From assembly GCA_009711785.1 (NCBI GenBank), contig VENA01000026.1, positions 1 to 64,000 of the forward strand: a DNA stretch of 64,000 bases. Direction: 5' to 3'. The position numbers were made by a program, and so were the translations under genes. Shown here one piece after another: positions 18,196 through 27,297 of the stretch; positions within the stretch are counted from its first letter, which is position 1, and each line of letters starts with the position of its first letter. Below the pieces are notes generated by a model. The model had not been told where the DNA came from. It ran no database searches and saw nothing but the letters and a program-made list of their open reading frames with translations. The stretch is from Bacillota bacterium (lineage in GTDB: Bacteria > Bacillota > Clostridia > Tissierellales > MES13).

Positions 18196-18963
18196 CTAGA
18201 ATTCACAATAAGAGTCTAGCTTGCAAATTTTACATTTAGGTTCTTTAGTACATATATCTCCATACCCAGATGCACAAAAGTTCCATAATAGTGCATCTAT
18301 ATATGATAAAGAGAATCCAGTTTCTCTTGATATATATTCTAGAATCTCTACAGCTTCTTCTGGCGTTGGAGTGCTTGAAGAATACCCTAATCTTTTATTA
18401 CTTAAAATTCTTATTATATGGGTATCTGGTTTAACAGCATCTATACCTACATTTCTTAAATACTCAAATGCTAAAGCATATCCTATCTGTTTTAATTTAT
18501 ATTTATCCCCACTTGCTAATTCTTTAGCTATATTATGGGGAGATAAATTAGTTACAAATTTATCTAAACTATCAAAATCTTTTTCTATACGATTAAGTAC
18601 CCCTATATTATAATTTAAACTCTCCATTTGTTTTTTTATTGCCCTATTACCACATTTAATTTCTTTTAATTTCTCAACAAAAACTTCTTTATCGGTATTT
18701 AATATCTTTTCTTTATTAAAGTTATAAAAAATCTCCTTTATCTTTTCTTTATTTTTTCTTATCGGCTCCCAAGGTCTTTGGTTACTTAATAATGAAAATA
18801 TTAATCCTTCTAAATGTTCATTAAAAGAAAATTTCTTTCCTCTGTTTCTCAACTCGATATTTACCATATGCCCCATGTTATTTATTTCATTTTCAAAATC
18901 AAACCCATTATTATCTAAAGTATCTTCTATTAATTTTAATAGTAATTTAGATACATTTTTCAA
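18196..18963 (-). CDS. Endonuclease III-like HhH-GPD DNA glycosylase with 4Fe-4S cluster
   Basis: 255 residues. The helix-hairpin-helix region around residues 150-185 reads LKQIGYALAFEYLRNVGIDAVKPDTHIIRIL; its Asp in KPDTH is the catalytic aspartate of the family. The Lys found in bifunctional endonuclease III (LPGVGRKTA) is absent, which suggests a monofunctional glycosylase. Four cysteines at the C-terminus (C-x6-C-x2-C-x5-C, CTKEPKCKICKLDSYC) form the [4Fe-4S] loop. It removes damaged bases in base excision repair. The start is TTG at 18961-18963, 8 bases after GGGGAG. It stands alone between relics. Confidence 0.8.
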   Translation of the reverse strand: MKNVSKLLLKLIEDTLDNNGFDFENEINNMGHMVNIELRNRGKKFSFNEHLEGLIFSLLSNQRPWEPIRKNKEKIKEIFYNFNKEKILNTDKEVFVEKLKEIKCGNRAIKKQMESLNYNIGVLNRIEKDFDSLDKFVTNLSPHNIAKELASGDKYKLKQIGYALAFEYLRNVGIDAVKPDTHIIRILSNKRLGYSSSTPTPEEAVEILEYISRETGFSLSYIDALLWNFCASGYGDICTKEPKCKICKLDSYCEF

Positions 18964-19044
18964 CTTTAATCTCCCCTTTATTATAATAATCCTAATTCTA
19001 TTTATATTTAATAGTATATATCTTCTTTAATTTTTATATTATTT

Positions 19045-19215
19045 TCTTTTAATAATTTATCATTATTTGATAGCATATCTACATCTTTTTCTGTAAAAAG
19101 TTTTTTACTTATATAAATCCCCCATTTAAAAATCATTTAATTTTATTATACAGAAAAATACCCTGTAAAGTAGACTCTATTTCAAATTGTCTACTCTATA
19201 GGGTATAGTATAATC
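19045..19215 (-). mobile_element. Left-end relic of the IS3-family element
   Basis: About 165 bases match the transposase-start end of the IS at 34390-35853, including the terminal CTATACCCTATAGAGTAGAC and the first 16 codons of the first transposase frame (SKKLFTEKDVDMLSND). The transposase ATG is changed to ATA. Homology stops at about 19045. The inverted repeat in it (19169-19206) also looks like a terminator for the DUF4268 gene upstream. Confidence 0.7.
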
Positions 19216-19226
19216 TAACCATGACT

Positions 19227-20323
19227 TTATATTTTGTTTAATGCTTTCTTCAAACTATTACTAAACCTTATCATTTTGTCAATCATAATATCACTAACTT
19301 CATCCCAATCTTCCTTATCAAAACCATTTTTATCTATTTTACAAACTATTTTGCTTGCTCTGTTATTCTCTAAACGTTCCCAAGATAAATCATCTCCAAA
19401 TTCACTTTCTATTTTATCCTTACTCTTATATAAAGAATCAAATATTTGTTTATTAGCACTTTTATCTCCTGTATCTATATATAGTTCAATTCTACAGTAA
19501 GACTTTGCTATGGCCAATTGATAATAAACTCCTGATTTCCCAGCTGTAGCTGATATTCTACTAGATTTTTTAGGAGTGACATTTGTAAATATATCTGTTT
19601 TTTCATTCATTTTAGGTAAAAGCTTCCTCCAAAAACTTTCTTTTAGAACTCCATTATCTTCATCATATAAATTTGTCTGCTGCTTTTTTGCCATTTTTAT
19701 TATGTAATCTTCTGCATCTTTTATGGGAATAATTTGTTCTACGTTTAAAAACAATTGTTGATCTAACTTGTGTGGGGTAACTTTAAAGCATTGTAACTTT
19801 ATTCCATAATTCATTAGCCAAAGCACAGTTGAAGTAACTTCTTTTCTAAAACTAGCAGCCACTAAAATAATTCTTTGGTCATATCCTTTGTTTATAACTA
19901 ATTCTTCTAAATCTTCATTACCACCTAGGAACTCAACTATTAGCTCCTTGGCTGTTTTGTTATTTTTTGGTTCATATTTATTTAAGTACTCTTGGTATAT
20001 TTGCTCTATGTTATCTTTTGTTAAGGTAGAACAATATGATACATATTTTAAAGCTTGCCATGCAACATCCCTTCCTGAATCATCAAGCTTATTCTCTATT
20101 AAAACTAAATTTCCCTGTTTATCTAGAGCTAGTAAATCAAGTCTTTCTTTTGTATCAGAGAATCCATCAAATTCTTTCTGAATAATAAGAAATTCTTCTC
20201 CTAACATTCTAGGATTATTAGCTATCCATTCTTGTAGATGATTTCTTTCTGTAAATTCTAGATTTTAAAAGTCTCTTGCTCTAGTTTAAAAACTCTATTC
20301 TCCTTTTCGTTAATTAAGTACAT
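19227..20323 (-). pseudogene. DUF4268-type protein with PD-(D/E)xK core, frameshifted near 5' end
   Basis: The ATG at 20321-20323 follows GAGAGGGGATTGAA and encodes MYLINEKENRVFKLEQETFK before a TAG; shifting one base at about 20264 restores LEFTERNHLQEWIANNPRML and then the 326-residue open frame that begins at 20207. Restored, the protein is about 365 residues: an N-terminal nuclease-like domain with RLDLLALDKQGNLVLIENK (Asp ... Glu-Asn-Lys, a PD-(D/E)xK core) and a C-terminal DUF4268 domain (SGVYYQLAIAKSYCRIELYI). DUF4268 proteins are thought to be nucleases of unknown target. One base is missing, so the gene is either recently dead or the sequence has an error; the 326-residue part could still be made. 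Confidence 0.65.
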
Positions 20324-20537
20324 TTCAATCCCCTCTCTTCCTATTTTTTTAAATCATATCCATCTTTTTTATCTCCGAGCCTAATTAATACTTATTTTAT
20401 ATAAAGTATTAATATTACTTCAAAATAAATTAGAAATATTTAATCATATGCTTATTAATGATTCATAAACAAATATATACAAAATATTAATACTTCCTTT
20501 AATAACTTCATAAAACCCTTCTTCTTGCTTTTTATAC

Positions 20538-21095
20538 TCATATTAATTTCCTTAGCTTCTTTATACCTTGGACCTTTATATTTACAACTGTTCTATAGCT
20601 TATATTTAAATCTTTACTTATACGCTTTAATGAAATATTATTAAAATAATACTCATATATTATATATTTCTGTCTTTCACTTAATTTTGATATTATACTA
20701 AAGAGTTTATTTATTTCTTCATTTTTAATAATCTCTTCATCTATAATTACTGAGTCCTTTAAGGTGTCTATAAGCTCTAGAGAATCCTCTTCTCCTATAA
20801 GTATATTTAATGATATAGTATCTAACTCATACTTACTCTTATTTAGATAAAAATATTTAAGCATCATCTTTAAGTATCCTAAAAGATGAGTCCCTTTACT
20901 TTCATCATAATCTTTAATTCCATTAAGTATAACTTCATATCCTTCTTGTATTAAATCGTCATATAAATATATCTTATTATAATATCTTTTGATAGATGAT
21001 AGTACTAAGGGTTTAAGTCTTTTAATTAATTCTTCTAAAGCCTCATTATCTCCTAATAAAGATTTCTCATATAATATATTTATCTCACTATACAT
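20538..21095 (-). CDS. Sigma-70 family RNA polymerase sigma factor
   Basis: 185 residues. Region 2 is near residues 15-80 (LIKRLKPLVLSSIKRYY ... DDLIQEGYEVILNGIKDYD), with the DLIQEG motif typical of sigma region 2. Region 4 is at the C-terminus (LSERQKYIIYEYYFNNISLKRISKDLNISYRTVVNIKVQGIKKL), an HTH that reads -35 elements. Regions 1 and 3 are absent, as in small alternative sigma factors. Target promoters are unknown. GGAGGG precedes the ATG by 6 bases, and a perfect 12-bp palindrome lies just upstream. The two ComK-like genes are immediately upstream behind a terminator. Confidence 0.85.
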   Translation of the reverse strand: MYSEINILYEKSLLGDNEALEELIKRLKPLVLSSIKRYYNKIYLYDDLIQEGYEVILNGIKDYDESKGTHLLGYLKMMLKYFYLNKSKYELDTISLNILIGEEDSLELIDTLKDSVIIDEEIIKNEEINKLFSIISKLSERQKYIIYEYYFNNISLKRISKDLNISYRTVVNIKVQGIKKLRKLI

Positions 21096-21108
21096 ATTTA
21101 CCCTCCAT

Positions 21109-21122
21109 AAGAGGGACGTCCC
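21109..21122. promoter_or_regulatory. GC-rich palindrome upstream of the sigma factor gene
   Basis: AGGGACGTCCCT is a perfect 12-bp palindrome, strikingly GC-rich for this DNA, about 15 bases upstream of the sigma-factor start and next to its ribosome binding site. It could be an operator or a short hairpin affecting translation. Confidence 0.35.
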
Positions 21123-21235
21123 TTTAATTTACCGGTGAGATAATAATATATTAATAATAAATTATTTAAAAACAATGAATTAGATAAATTCATAGGCTTT
21201 TTTTAAATGGATTATTATTAATATATTTTTCCACA

Positions 21236-21277
21236 TATAAAAAGAGAGTTATAATCTATTTTAGATTTAACTCCCTA
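21236..21277 (-). terminator. Terminator of the ComK-like gene pair
   Basis: Stem arms 21244-21258 and 21262-21276 with a 3-base loop and a T-run on the minus strand. Confidence 0.75.
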
Positions 21278-21345
21278 ATATAATTAATCTATTTCATTAT
21301 TTATTTTTATATGAATTTACTTAATCCATAAAGTTTAAATTTAAT

Positions 21346-21957
21346 TTATCTATCATTATCTTTTAAAGATATTATTTCTTTTTTCATATTTAATATATCA
21401 TTTCTTAATATAGCAATATCTAATTTAGTAGCAGGTTTATTAAATTCTTTATATATATTATCATCTTCAGTTTTATCTTCCTTTATAAAAGGGGTTTTGT
21501 AATAATAATCCCTTAGTATTTTCCCTACATTTATATATTTAGTAATTGTTTTAATAGTCTGATTAACTTCTATCTTTATATCTCCCTTTAAAATTATAAT
21601 TGTTTTTTTATCTTTTTTTTTGTAATTTTTAATATATTTAGTATTAAAATAACCATAACAGGGATCATTAGTACATATAGGTTTTCTTACCTTTATAGGT
21701 ATATATATATTCTCTCCGCCTAAAATTATAGGTGCTAATCTTTTACAACCGCTTATATCCCCTACTACTTTCTTTACTGCTTCTAAATCTATAAGTTCGT
21801 TTACTGCCATTTTTTTTAATACAGTACCTATTCTATTAGATACATATATTTCTTCTAAATCCTTAGTTATTATTTTAGTTGCTCTCCCCTTATCTTTAAC
21901 AAGTACCGGAATAAAAGCTATAGGATGTTTTTTTAAAATCTTTTCTAAATTTTTCAT
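21346..21957 (-). CDS. ComK-like regulator, second of tandem pair
   Basis: 203 residues from the ATG at 21955-21957, which overlaps the upstream stop as ATGA and has GGGGGA 7 bases upstream. It is a paralogue of the gene before it: both share IPV/I..K(D/E)GR, (T)K(I/V)IT(K/R)DLE, an 'M(A/K)...' helix and GENIYIPIKVRKP. The order of these blocks (KVITRDLE, small conserved middle, IPIKVRKP...ND...G(Y/F)F) resembles the competence transcription factor ComK. If so it is a DNA-binding activator, but the resemblance is remote and was judged by eye. The last 50 residues are Lys-rich and variable. A terminator follows. Confidence 0.5.
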   Translation of the reverse strand: MKNLEKILKKHPIAFIPVLVKDKGRATKIITKDLEEIYVSNRIGTVLKKMAVNELIDLEAVKKVVGDISGCKRLAPIILGGENIYIPIKVRKPICTNDPCYGYFNTKYIKNYKKKDKKTIIILKGDIKIEVNQTIKTITKYINVGKILRDYYYKTPFIKEDKTEDDNIYKEFNKPATKLDIAILRNDILNMKKEIISLKDNDR

Positions 21958-22565
21958 AAAGCTATCCCCCAATTATTTAATAATTCCCTTTGAAAACTTT
22001 TAATATCTTCTTCTAACTTTTCTAAATCTTCTTTAGAAGCTTTTCTTTGTAATCCTTTTAAAAAGATTTCTTTATCTCCACCGCTATAGACTATTATTGG
22101 ATACTTTTGAAAATGTCTTTTTATAATTTCCCCTTCCCTTATATTTCTCTTTACTGTTTCATAAATCATATAACTTTTTATCTTAATATCTTCCTTTAGT
22201 ATTAAATACACTTCTTTTTCATTTATTTTAATAACATTTAAATAATTTAAATGAAAAAATCCTAAAGTATAGTCATTAGATGTTTTAGGCTTTTTAACTT
22301 TAATTGGTACATAAACATTTTCTCTATCAAAGGGTATAGAAATGCTTTGTTTTCTTCCTAATATATAGGTTGCATAACCCTTTGTTGTAGCAAAATCTAT
22401 TTTAAAATATGTTGCCATTTCCTTTAGAGCTTGTCTTATGTTTTTTCTTAAAAATATTACTTCTAAATCCCTTGTAATAACCTTAGTTTGATATCTTCCT
22501 TCTTTAGTATAGATAGGTATTAAACCTATAATCCCTTTTGTAATAATATTATCTATACTCCCCAT
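21954..22565 (-). CDS. ComK-like regulator, first of tandem pair
   Basis: 203 residues. Conserved blocks shared with the next gene are IIGLIPIYTKEGRYQTKVITRDLEV near residues 10-35, LGRKQSISIPFDRENVYVPIKVKKP near residues 70-95 and YTLGFFHLNYLNV. The LGRK and IPIK(V)...P pattern is like the AGRK and FLFP..S..P parts of Bacillus ComK. GGAGGG precedes the ATG. The pair probably arose by gene duplication; a third, decayed member lies at 34200-34389. No competence machinery genes are seen in this window. Confidence 0.5.
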   Translation of the reverse strand: MGSIDNIITKGIIGLIPIYTKEGRYQTKVITRDLEVIFLRKNIRQALKEMATYFKIDFATTKGYATYILGRKQSISIPFDRENVYVPIKVKKPKTSNDYTLGFFHLNYLNVIKINEKEVYLILKEDIKIKSYMIYETVKRNIREGEIIKRHFQKYPIIVYSGGDKEIFLKGLQRKASKEDLEKLEEDIKSFQRELLNNWGIAL

Positions 22566-22793
22566 TTCTCCCCTCCATAAATTATTTATAAGCTTTATAG
22601 AACTTATGTTCTCATTATATTATATCATAATTTATGTAATTTTAATTCTTTTTTGTAAAAAATTCATTTATTTTTCTATAAAACTACACTTATCACTAAT
22701 AGCGTTAACTTTACCTTAGTTTACGACATATTTTTAAATTTAGTATGCTTCTAAAGGGATTTTAATTAAAATCAGTTTACTATATATTAAGTA

Positions 22794-23714
22794 TTAATTA
22801 CCCATTAAACTATTATTAATTAAAGGAGTATCAAATTTCCATCTTACCTTTTCCTCTAACTCTTTAGCAGTATATTTTTTAGTCCTTGATGTGAAATTAT
22901 GAAATTTAGTCCTATGGTGTTTTGTATTTTCTTTTCTTTCATCATAAGTTCCTTCTAATACCTTAATCATATTTATATCACTATCTATTAACCAATCTAT
23001 GGTTACCTTCCAGTTAAAGTTATTATTACCCTTACAAAAACTACTTTCTTGTACCTTTAAAAATACTTTTTTAAATACTTTTATATCTCCTTTAAACTTT
23101 ATCCATCTTTCCTTTATTTTTTTCTTTCTTCTATCGGTAAGTTTTATAATCCTAGGAAGTGAAATACATATTGCATTGAATAAATCCTTTATTTTAAAGT
23201 AGGGAATATTACTACTTATATCATCTTTTAAATCCTTTTTCCCTAGGTTCTTTTGATGTTTTTCTGTATGCTTTATTTCATGTTTTTCATCTTTTTTATT
23301 CTCTAATAAGTCTTTATTTAAACTTTCTTTATCTATTGTTTTATCTAAAGGACTTTGCTGTTTTTCATTTTGGATATAAAAATCTTCATTAAATGTTTTT
23401 TGATACTTCTCCCAATTTAATATAGTTATTATTGAATATTTATTTGTTGAATCTATTTTTATCATTTCTGATTCTTTCAAAAGTTTTATAGTTCTATATA
23501 TTTTACTTTCATCTATTTTAAGTTCTCTTGACCATCTTTTTCTTCCAAATACCAATTGTCCTGGTTTTAATTTTATTACCTTTCCATTAATGTATGTCTT
23601 TCTCTCTTTATGACTTGCCTCCATTAAAAAATTTATCCATAAATGAAAAGCCCTTGAATCTTCATTTATCCAATGATCTTTTAATTCTCTATGAAGCTTT
23701 ATCCATCCCATCAT
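22794..23714 (-). CDS. Phage-type replication initiator / DnaD-like protein
   Basis: 306 residues. The N-terminal 110 residues form a winged-helix replisome-organiser domain (GWIKLHRELKDHWI ... PGQLVFGRKRWSRELKIDES ... SEMIKI). After a charged linker the C-terminus has the domain typical of phage replication proteins (RKKKIKERW ... NNNFNWKVTIDWLIDSDINM), with the 'W..tidWli..d...v.eG.Y' motif. It would start replication of a prophage or plasmid; the only other mobile-element genes here are an integrase and relics, so this is likely a remnant of a lost element. AGGAGG precedes the ATG. Confidence 0.7.
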   Translation of the reverse strand: MMGWIKLHRELKDHWINEDSRAFHLWINFLMEASHKERKTYINGKVIKLKPGQLVFGRKRWSRELKIDESKIYRTIKLLKESEMIKIDSTNKYSIITILNWEKYQKTFNEDFYIQNEKQQSPLDKTIDKESLNKDLLENKKDEKHEIKHTEKHQKNLGKKDLKDDISSNIPYFKIKDLFNAICISLPRIIKLTDRRKKKIKERWIKFKGDIKVFKKVFLKVQESSFCKGNNNFNWKVTIDWLIDSDINMIKVLEGTYDERKENTKHHRTKFHNFTSRTKKYTAKELEEKVRWKFDTPLINNSLMGN

Positions 23715-23890
23715 AAAATCTCCTCCAATTTAAACATAATTTCTTAAAATACCTTTATCACTTATATAGAATGGATTTATAATTTTTACTATGTTTTTTA
23801 TAAATAAATTTATATATTTCTTATATCTTTCATTCTTTAATTATTGTCTGTGTTCTTTTGATGTTTAGATATTTGTATTTGAGAATAGAA

Positions 23891-24140
23891 TTATTTATGG
23901 AATGCTTTATTTAGGCTAGATTTATTAGTGTTTGTTAGTGGGTACTTGGTGTTCATATTTTAAAACTTAAGTGTATAGAGGAATTTAAATAACCCATTAA
24001 TGGCCTGTGAACTTCTTTTCTTAAGTTCATCATCTAAATGATTCTATATATCTGCTGTTGTAGACATTACACTGTGACCTAACCAAACTTAGACCTCTTT
24101 TATATCATCAAATCTTATCTTTTAGAGTCCTACCTTTTGC
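23891..24140 (-). repeat. Relic of the integrase 3' end (direct repeat, copy 1)
   Basis: About 210 bases match 25983-26283, which includes the integrase C-terminus and its downstream DNA (shared words such as ATTACACTGTGACCTAACCA). This copy has internal deletions and encodes no working protein. It lies on the other side of the AbiE pair in the same orientation. The gap 23715-24204 contains only this relic and a terminator. Confidence 0.75.
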
Positions 24141-24150
24141 AATCTAAGTC

Positions 24151-24180
24151 TTAAAAAGACACCCGTGTTTTGAGTGTCTT
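24151..24180 (-). terminator. Terminator after the AbiEii pseudogene
   Basis: 7-bp stem AAGACAC/GTGTCTT (24156-24162, 24174-24180) followed by TTTTT on the minus strand. Confidence 0.5.
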
Positions 24181-24204
24181 ATCATACAATTATTTAGTTT
24201 TATT

Positions 24205-25059
24205 CTAATTCTTTCTGTCTTTAAATTTGAACATATTCCATAATTTAAATACAGATTTCTTTAAATCATCCCATGAAATATCTTCAGCATATCTATATTT
24301 TTTCTGATATTTAATCCAATGTTTATATAAAATATCACTAGAAAAAATCTCTTCAAGGATTACTTTTCCATCAGATAAAACATCCATCGATCCTCTCTTT
24401 TTGGCTGTTGCAATAACAGCATCACTTAATAAAATGTTATTAATGTTTTTCCCTTGCACCTTCAAAAGGATATAAACATCATAATAATCTCTTAGTCTAG
24501 TATTTGCAATACCACGATCAAGAATCGTTTCAAGTTTTTCAGCTATAATCGTTTAAATATTGTAGGCAAGAATATCAATACTTCTATCTTCTAACAGTAA
24601 GTCAAAAATATAGACAGCTTCCTTTGGTGTGATTTCATCGCCTGTAGTAATATCTACTTTCAAGGGAATTCTAGCTTTATCCATCAAGGCCTCTAATGAT
24701 GCTCTAAATCCTTCATATTTATCCTCAGCCCGTATTTCATCGATTTTCTTAAGTTCCATATTTACCCCGTCATCTATCGGTACAGTCAGTATCGCATTAA
24801 ATGCTTATTCAATAGATTCCTTTGTTACTGGATAAGACTTTATAGTAGCATCCATATCTATAGTAGATCTCATATCCACACCTACTAATGCTGCTACTAA
24901 CATTCCACCTTTTAATATAAACTTATCTTTGAATTTAGATAAAGATATTCTCTCAAGAAGTCTTTCCATCATGTAGTTTCTCAACAATATTTGTGAGTTT
25001 ATATCCTTTTCTTTAGCCATATTTTTTATTAGGTCTTTCAATTGACGTATATTTTTCAT
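24205..25059 (-). pseudogene. abiEii: AbiEii-type nucleotidyltransferase toxin gene, two nonsense codons
   Basis: One frame of 285 codons with TAA at about codon 85 (24805-24807) and again at about codon 169 (24553-24555). Translated through, it has the AbiEii order: FILKGGMLVAALVG, then DMDAT (the metal-binding pair), then FRASLEALMDKARIPLKVDI, AEKLETILDRGIANTRLRDYYDVYIL and DISWDDL. AbiEii is a nucleotidyltransferase toxin that blocks growth in abortive phage defence; AbiEi keeps it in check. Both stops can arise by single changes from Glu, Lys or Gln codons. The active-site half ends at the first stop, so the toxin is dead. It overlaps the intact antitoxin gene by 4 bases. Confidence 0.85.
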
Positions 25060-25649
25060 AGTAAAATTTCCATATAATTTCTTAAAATATTTTTAACCCC
25101 TAATTCTTTAGCATATCTTAATAGCAATGGGATGTTCTTATCTTTACTACTTAGATACCTCTTAATAGCTTCATTTAAAATTGCAACATTCATGTTGTTA
25201 CGATTGCGAACAATATCACAAATAGTTCTTTCCTTGTCATAAACTTTAACAGGTCTCCTATATAAAGTTTTTACCTTCGTAACACCAAATAGGTGAAGTT
25301 TCTTTTTAACAGTATAAACCTTAATGCCTTCATCCCTTAATTTAGAACCATTATACCCATATGGAATAGTAACCGACAATTCAAGAGGATCTCTATCTGT
25401 TAGTTCATGTAAATACAATGAAGTCTCATGAGAAAAGATAACCTTTTGATTCTTTCCTTGAAGTATATACATCTCATCCTCAAAAGCCTCTGGTGCCAAA
25501 TATACACCACGTAAAATTCTCTCAAGTTTATTTTCCCTTGTAAAAATAGTTAAATAATATCGAGGAATCCCTGCTTTTTCAGCCTCTTTTGTAATAATCA
25601 GTCCCTTTTTTTCAACTATTAATTTTTCTAATTTCTCTCTATAATTCAT
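25056..25649 (-). CDS. abiEi: AbiEi-type antitoxin / transcriptional regulator
   Basis: 197 residues. Starts with the winged-helix domain typical of AbiEi (GLIITKEAEKAGIPRYYL, then LERILRGVYLAP) and continues with SHETSLYLHELTDRDP and the C-terminal antitoxin part (YRRPVKVYDKERTICDIVR). AbiEi binds DNA repeats upstream of its operon and represses it, and neutralises the AbiEii toxin (type IV toxin-antitoxin). The frame is intact although the partner gene is dead. AAAAGAGGTTGATTAT precedes the ATG. It lies between two copies of the integrase 3' end. Confidence 0.85.
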   Translation of the reverse strand: MNYREKLEKLIVEKKGLIITKEAEKAGIPRYYLTIFTRENKLERILRGVYLAPEAFEDEMYILQGKNQKVIFSHETSLYLHELTDRDPLELSVTIPYGYNGSKLRDEGIKVYTVKKKLHLFGVTKVKTLYRRPVKVYDKERTICDIVRNRNNMNVAILNEAIKRYLSSKDKNIPLLLRYAKELGVKNILRNYMEILL

Positions 25650-25982
25650 ATAATCAACCTCTTTTGCATTTATGCTTTAATTATATGTCATTAGAGTATA
25701 AATGCAAAGACTTTTATTCTTTTTTTAAATATTTTTTATCGATATGACCATAACTTTTATTTTTTTGAGCAACTTATTATAAATACAAATAAACACTTAC
25801 CTATTAAAACTAAAATTAAATAAAACTACTATATCCTCTACCTATTAATAAATAATCTATATGCTAAATCTATAATAAGAGTTTAAATGTTATCCTTTCT
25901 TTTTAAATACTTACAAATAACCTCATCCAATTTCTTACTACAGATAAGTAGTTTTTCTTTATCACAATTATAAAAAATAAGT

Positions 25983-26283
25983 TTGTTTATGAAAAGCTTT
26001 ATTTAAACTGGAGTTATTAGTGTTTGTTATTGAATATTTGGTGTTTATATTTAAAAACTTAAGTGGATTATTTAAAAGGATTTAAATAACCCACTAACGG
26101 CCTGGGAACTTCTTTTCTTAAGTTCATCATCTAAATGGGTATATATATCTGCTGTTGTAGACATTACACTGTGACCTAACCAAACTTGGATCTCTTTTAA
26201 TGATAATCCTTGTTTGAAAAGAAAAGTTGCATTTGCATGCCTTAGATCATGAAATCTAATCTTTTTAAGTCCTGCCTTTTTAG
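25983..26283 (-). repeat. Integrase 3' end and flank (direct repeat, copy 2)
   Basis: Intact counterpart of the relic at 23891-24140, same orientation; includes the last 70 codons of the integrase and about 90 bases beyond its stop. The two copies bracket the AbiE pair. The 420-base gap 25650-26071 holds nothing else I can identify. Confidence 0.7.
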
Positions 26284-27196
26284 TTATATTATCTATATGG
26301 GTGGTAATGTAGTTTAAAGTTATAGGTTTCCCATCTGGCCATGTGCAAACATAATCTGTGTCAATAAATTTTTCTTTAAATACTTTCTTGTTTTCTTTTT
26401 GTATTTGCTTTAAATTATATAAATATTTAGTAATCTCAGAAGGTAGTGGAAGTACTCTTGTGCTTTTTTCAGTTTTAGGTTCCTTTATTATTTCTCCACC
26501 CTTAACCTTAACTTTGATTTCACAAATATAAACTGATTTATTTTTAAAATCTACATTTTCCCATCTAAGTCCTAAAACTTCACCCCTTCTTAATCCTAAA
26601 GCTATGGCTAAAACAATTGGTGTTTCCATTAATGTATCCTTACTTGCATTTAATAACTTTACTAATTCTTCTTGATTATAAACTAAGGGTTTGTATTTTT
26701 TATGTTTTGGAAGTTCTATATATGAAGCTGGGTTTTTACCTATATACTGCATTCTTAGTGCATATTTAAAAGCTCTACTCATTATTGCATAATGTTTTCT
26801 TACAGTTGCATCTGATACTCCTCTTTTTAATAAATCGTCTATATATCTTTGAATATGTATAGGTCTTAATGTACTAATCTTTATCTTATCTCCAAAGAAA
26901 GGAATAAACTGATTATTTATTATATTATAATAATCTTCAAATGTAGAAACAGTACAGCTAACTTTAACCCTTGTTTCTAACCAGTCTATTAAAAACTTTG
27001 AAAAGATAATATTATCTCCTTCTTGGAAATGACCTAGTATTATATCTTTTTTACTCCTTTCTAATACCTTTAAAGCCTTTTTATAATCTTTAGTTTTAGT
27101 ACTAATCCATCTCTGTTTTCTTTTTCCAAAGGCATCTCTATAGTTTGTTATCACATAATAATATCCATTTTCTCTTAAATATAATCTTGTATTCAT
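26072..27196 (-). CDS. Tyrosine recombinase / phage-type integrase
   Basis: 374 residues, typical of Tn916- and phage-type integrases. An AP2-like DNA-binding start (YYVITNYRDAFGKRKQRWISTKT) is followed by a SAM-like core-binding domain and the catalytic domain with Arg in LGLRRGEVLGLRW, His-x-x-Arg in FHDLRHANATF, His in WLGHS and the nucleophile Tyr in TADIYTHL. All catalytic residues are present, so the enzyme may be active, though the element it served is no longer recognisable. Its 3' end was duplicated on the far side of the AbiE genes. Confidence 0.9.
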   Translation of the reverse strand: MNTRLYLRENGYYYVITNYRDAFGKRKQRWISTKTKDYKKALKVLERSKKDIILGHFQEGDNIIFSKFLIDWLETRVKVSCTVSTFEDYYNIINNQFIPFFGDKIKISTLRPIHIQRYIDDLLKRGVSDATVRKHYAIMSRAFKYALRMQYIGKNPASYIELPKHKKYKPLVYNQEELVKLLNASKDTLMETPIVLAIALGLRRGEVLGLRWENVDFKNKSVYICEIKVKVKGGEIIKEPKTEKSTRVLPLPSEITKYLYNLKQIQKENKKVFKEKFIDTDYVCTWPDGKPITLNYITTHIDNITKKAGLKKIRFHDLRHANATFLFKQGLSLKEIQVWLGHSVMSTTADIYTHLDDELKKRSSQAVSGLFKSF

Positions 27197-27297
27197 ATTA
27201 AACTTCCTACAGTTTTATTAGACATATGATCACCTCATTAAGTAATATTTATATTGTGCCAAACATAAGTTCGTTTTATGCTATGGAATTTATGTAA

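Noticed and set aside
18221..18613. 130-codon plus-strand frame opposite the endonuclease III-like gene
   Set aside because: Shadow of a gene with a clear catalytic and Fe-S motif; no start signals.
22755..22775. Perfect 16-bp palindrome GATTTTAATTAAAATC downstream of the replication gene region
   Set aside because: Pure A/T-type palindromes are frequent here, and no gene start or T-run goes with it.
24805..24807. Programmed read-through of the TAA codons in AbiEii
   Set aside because: No recoding signal or structure near the stops, two stops in one gene, and neighbours show ordinary decay; simple pseudogenisation is enough.
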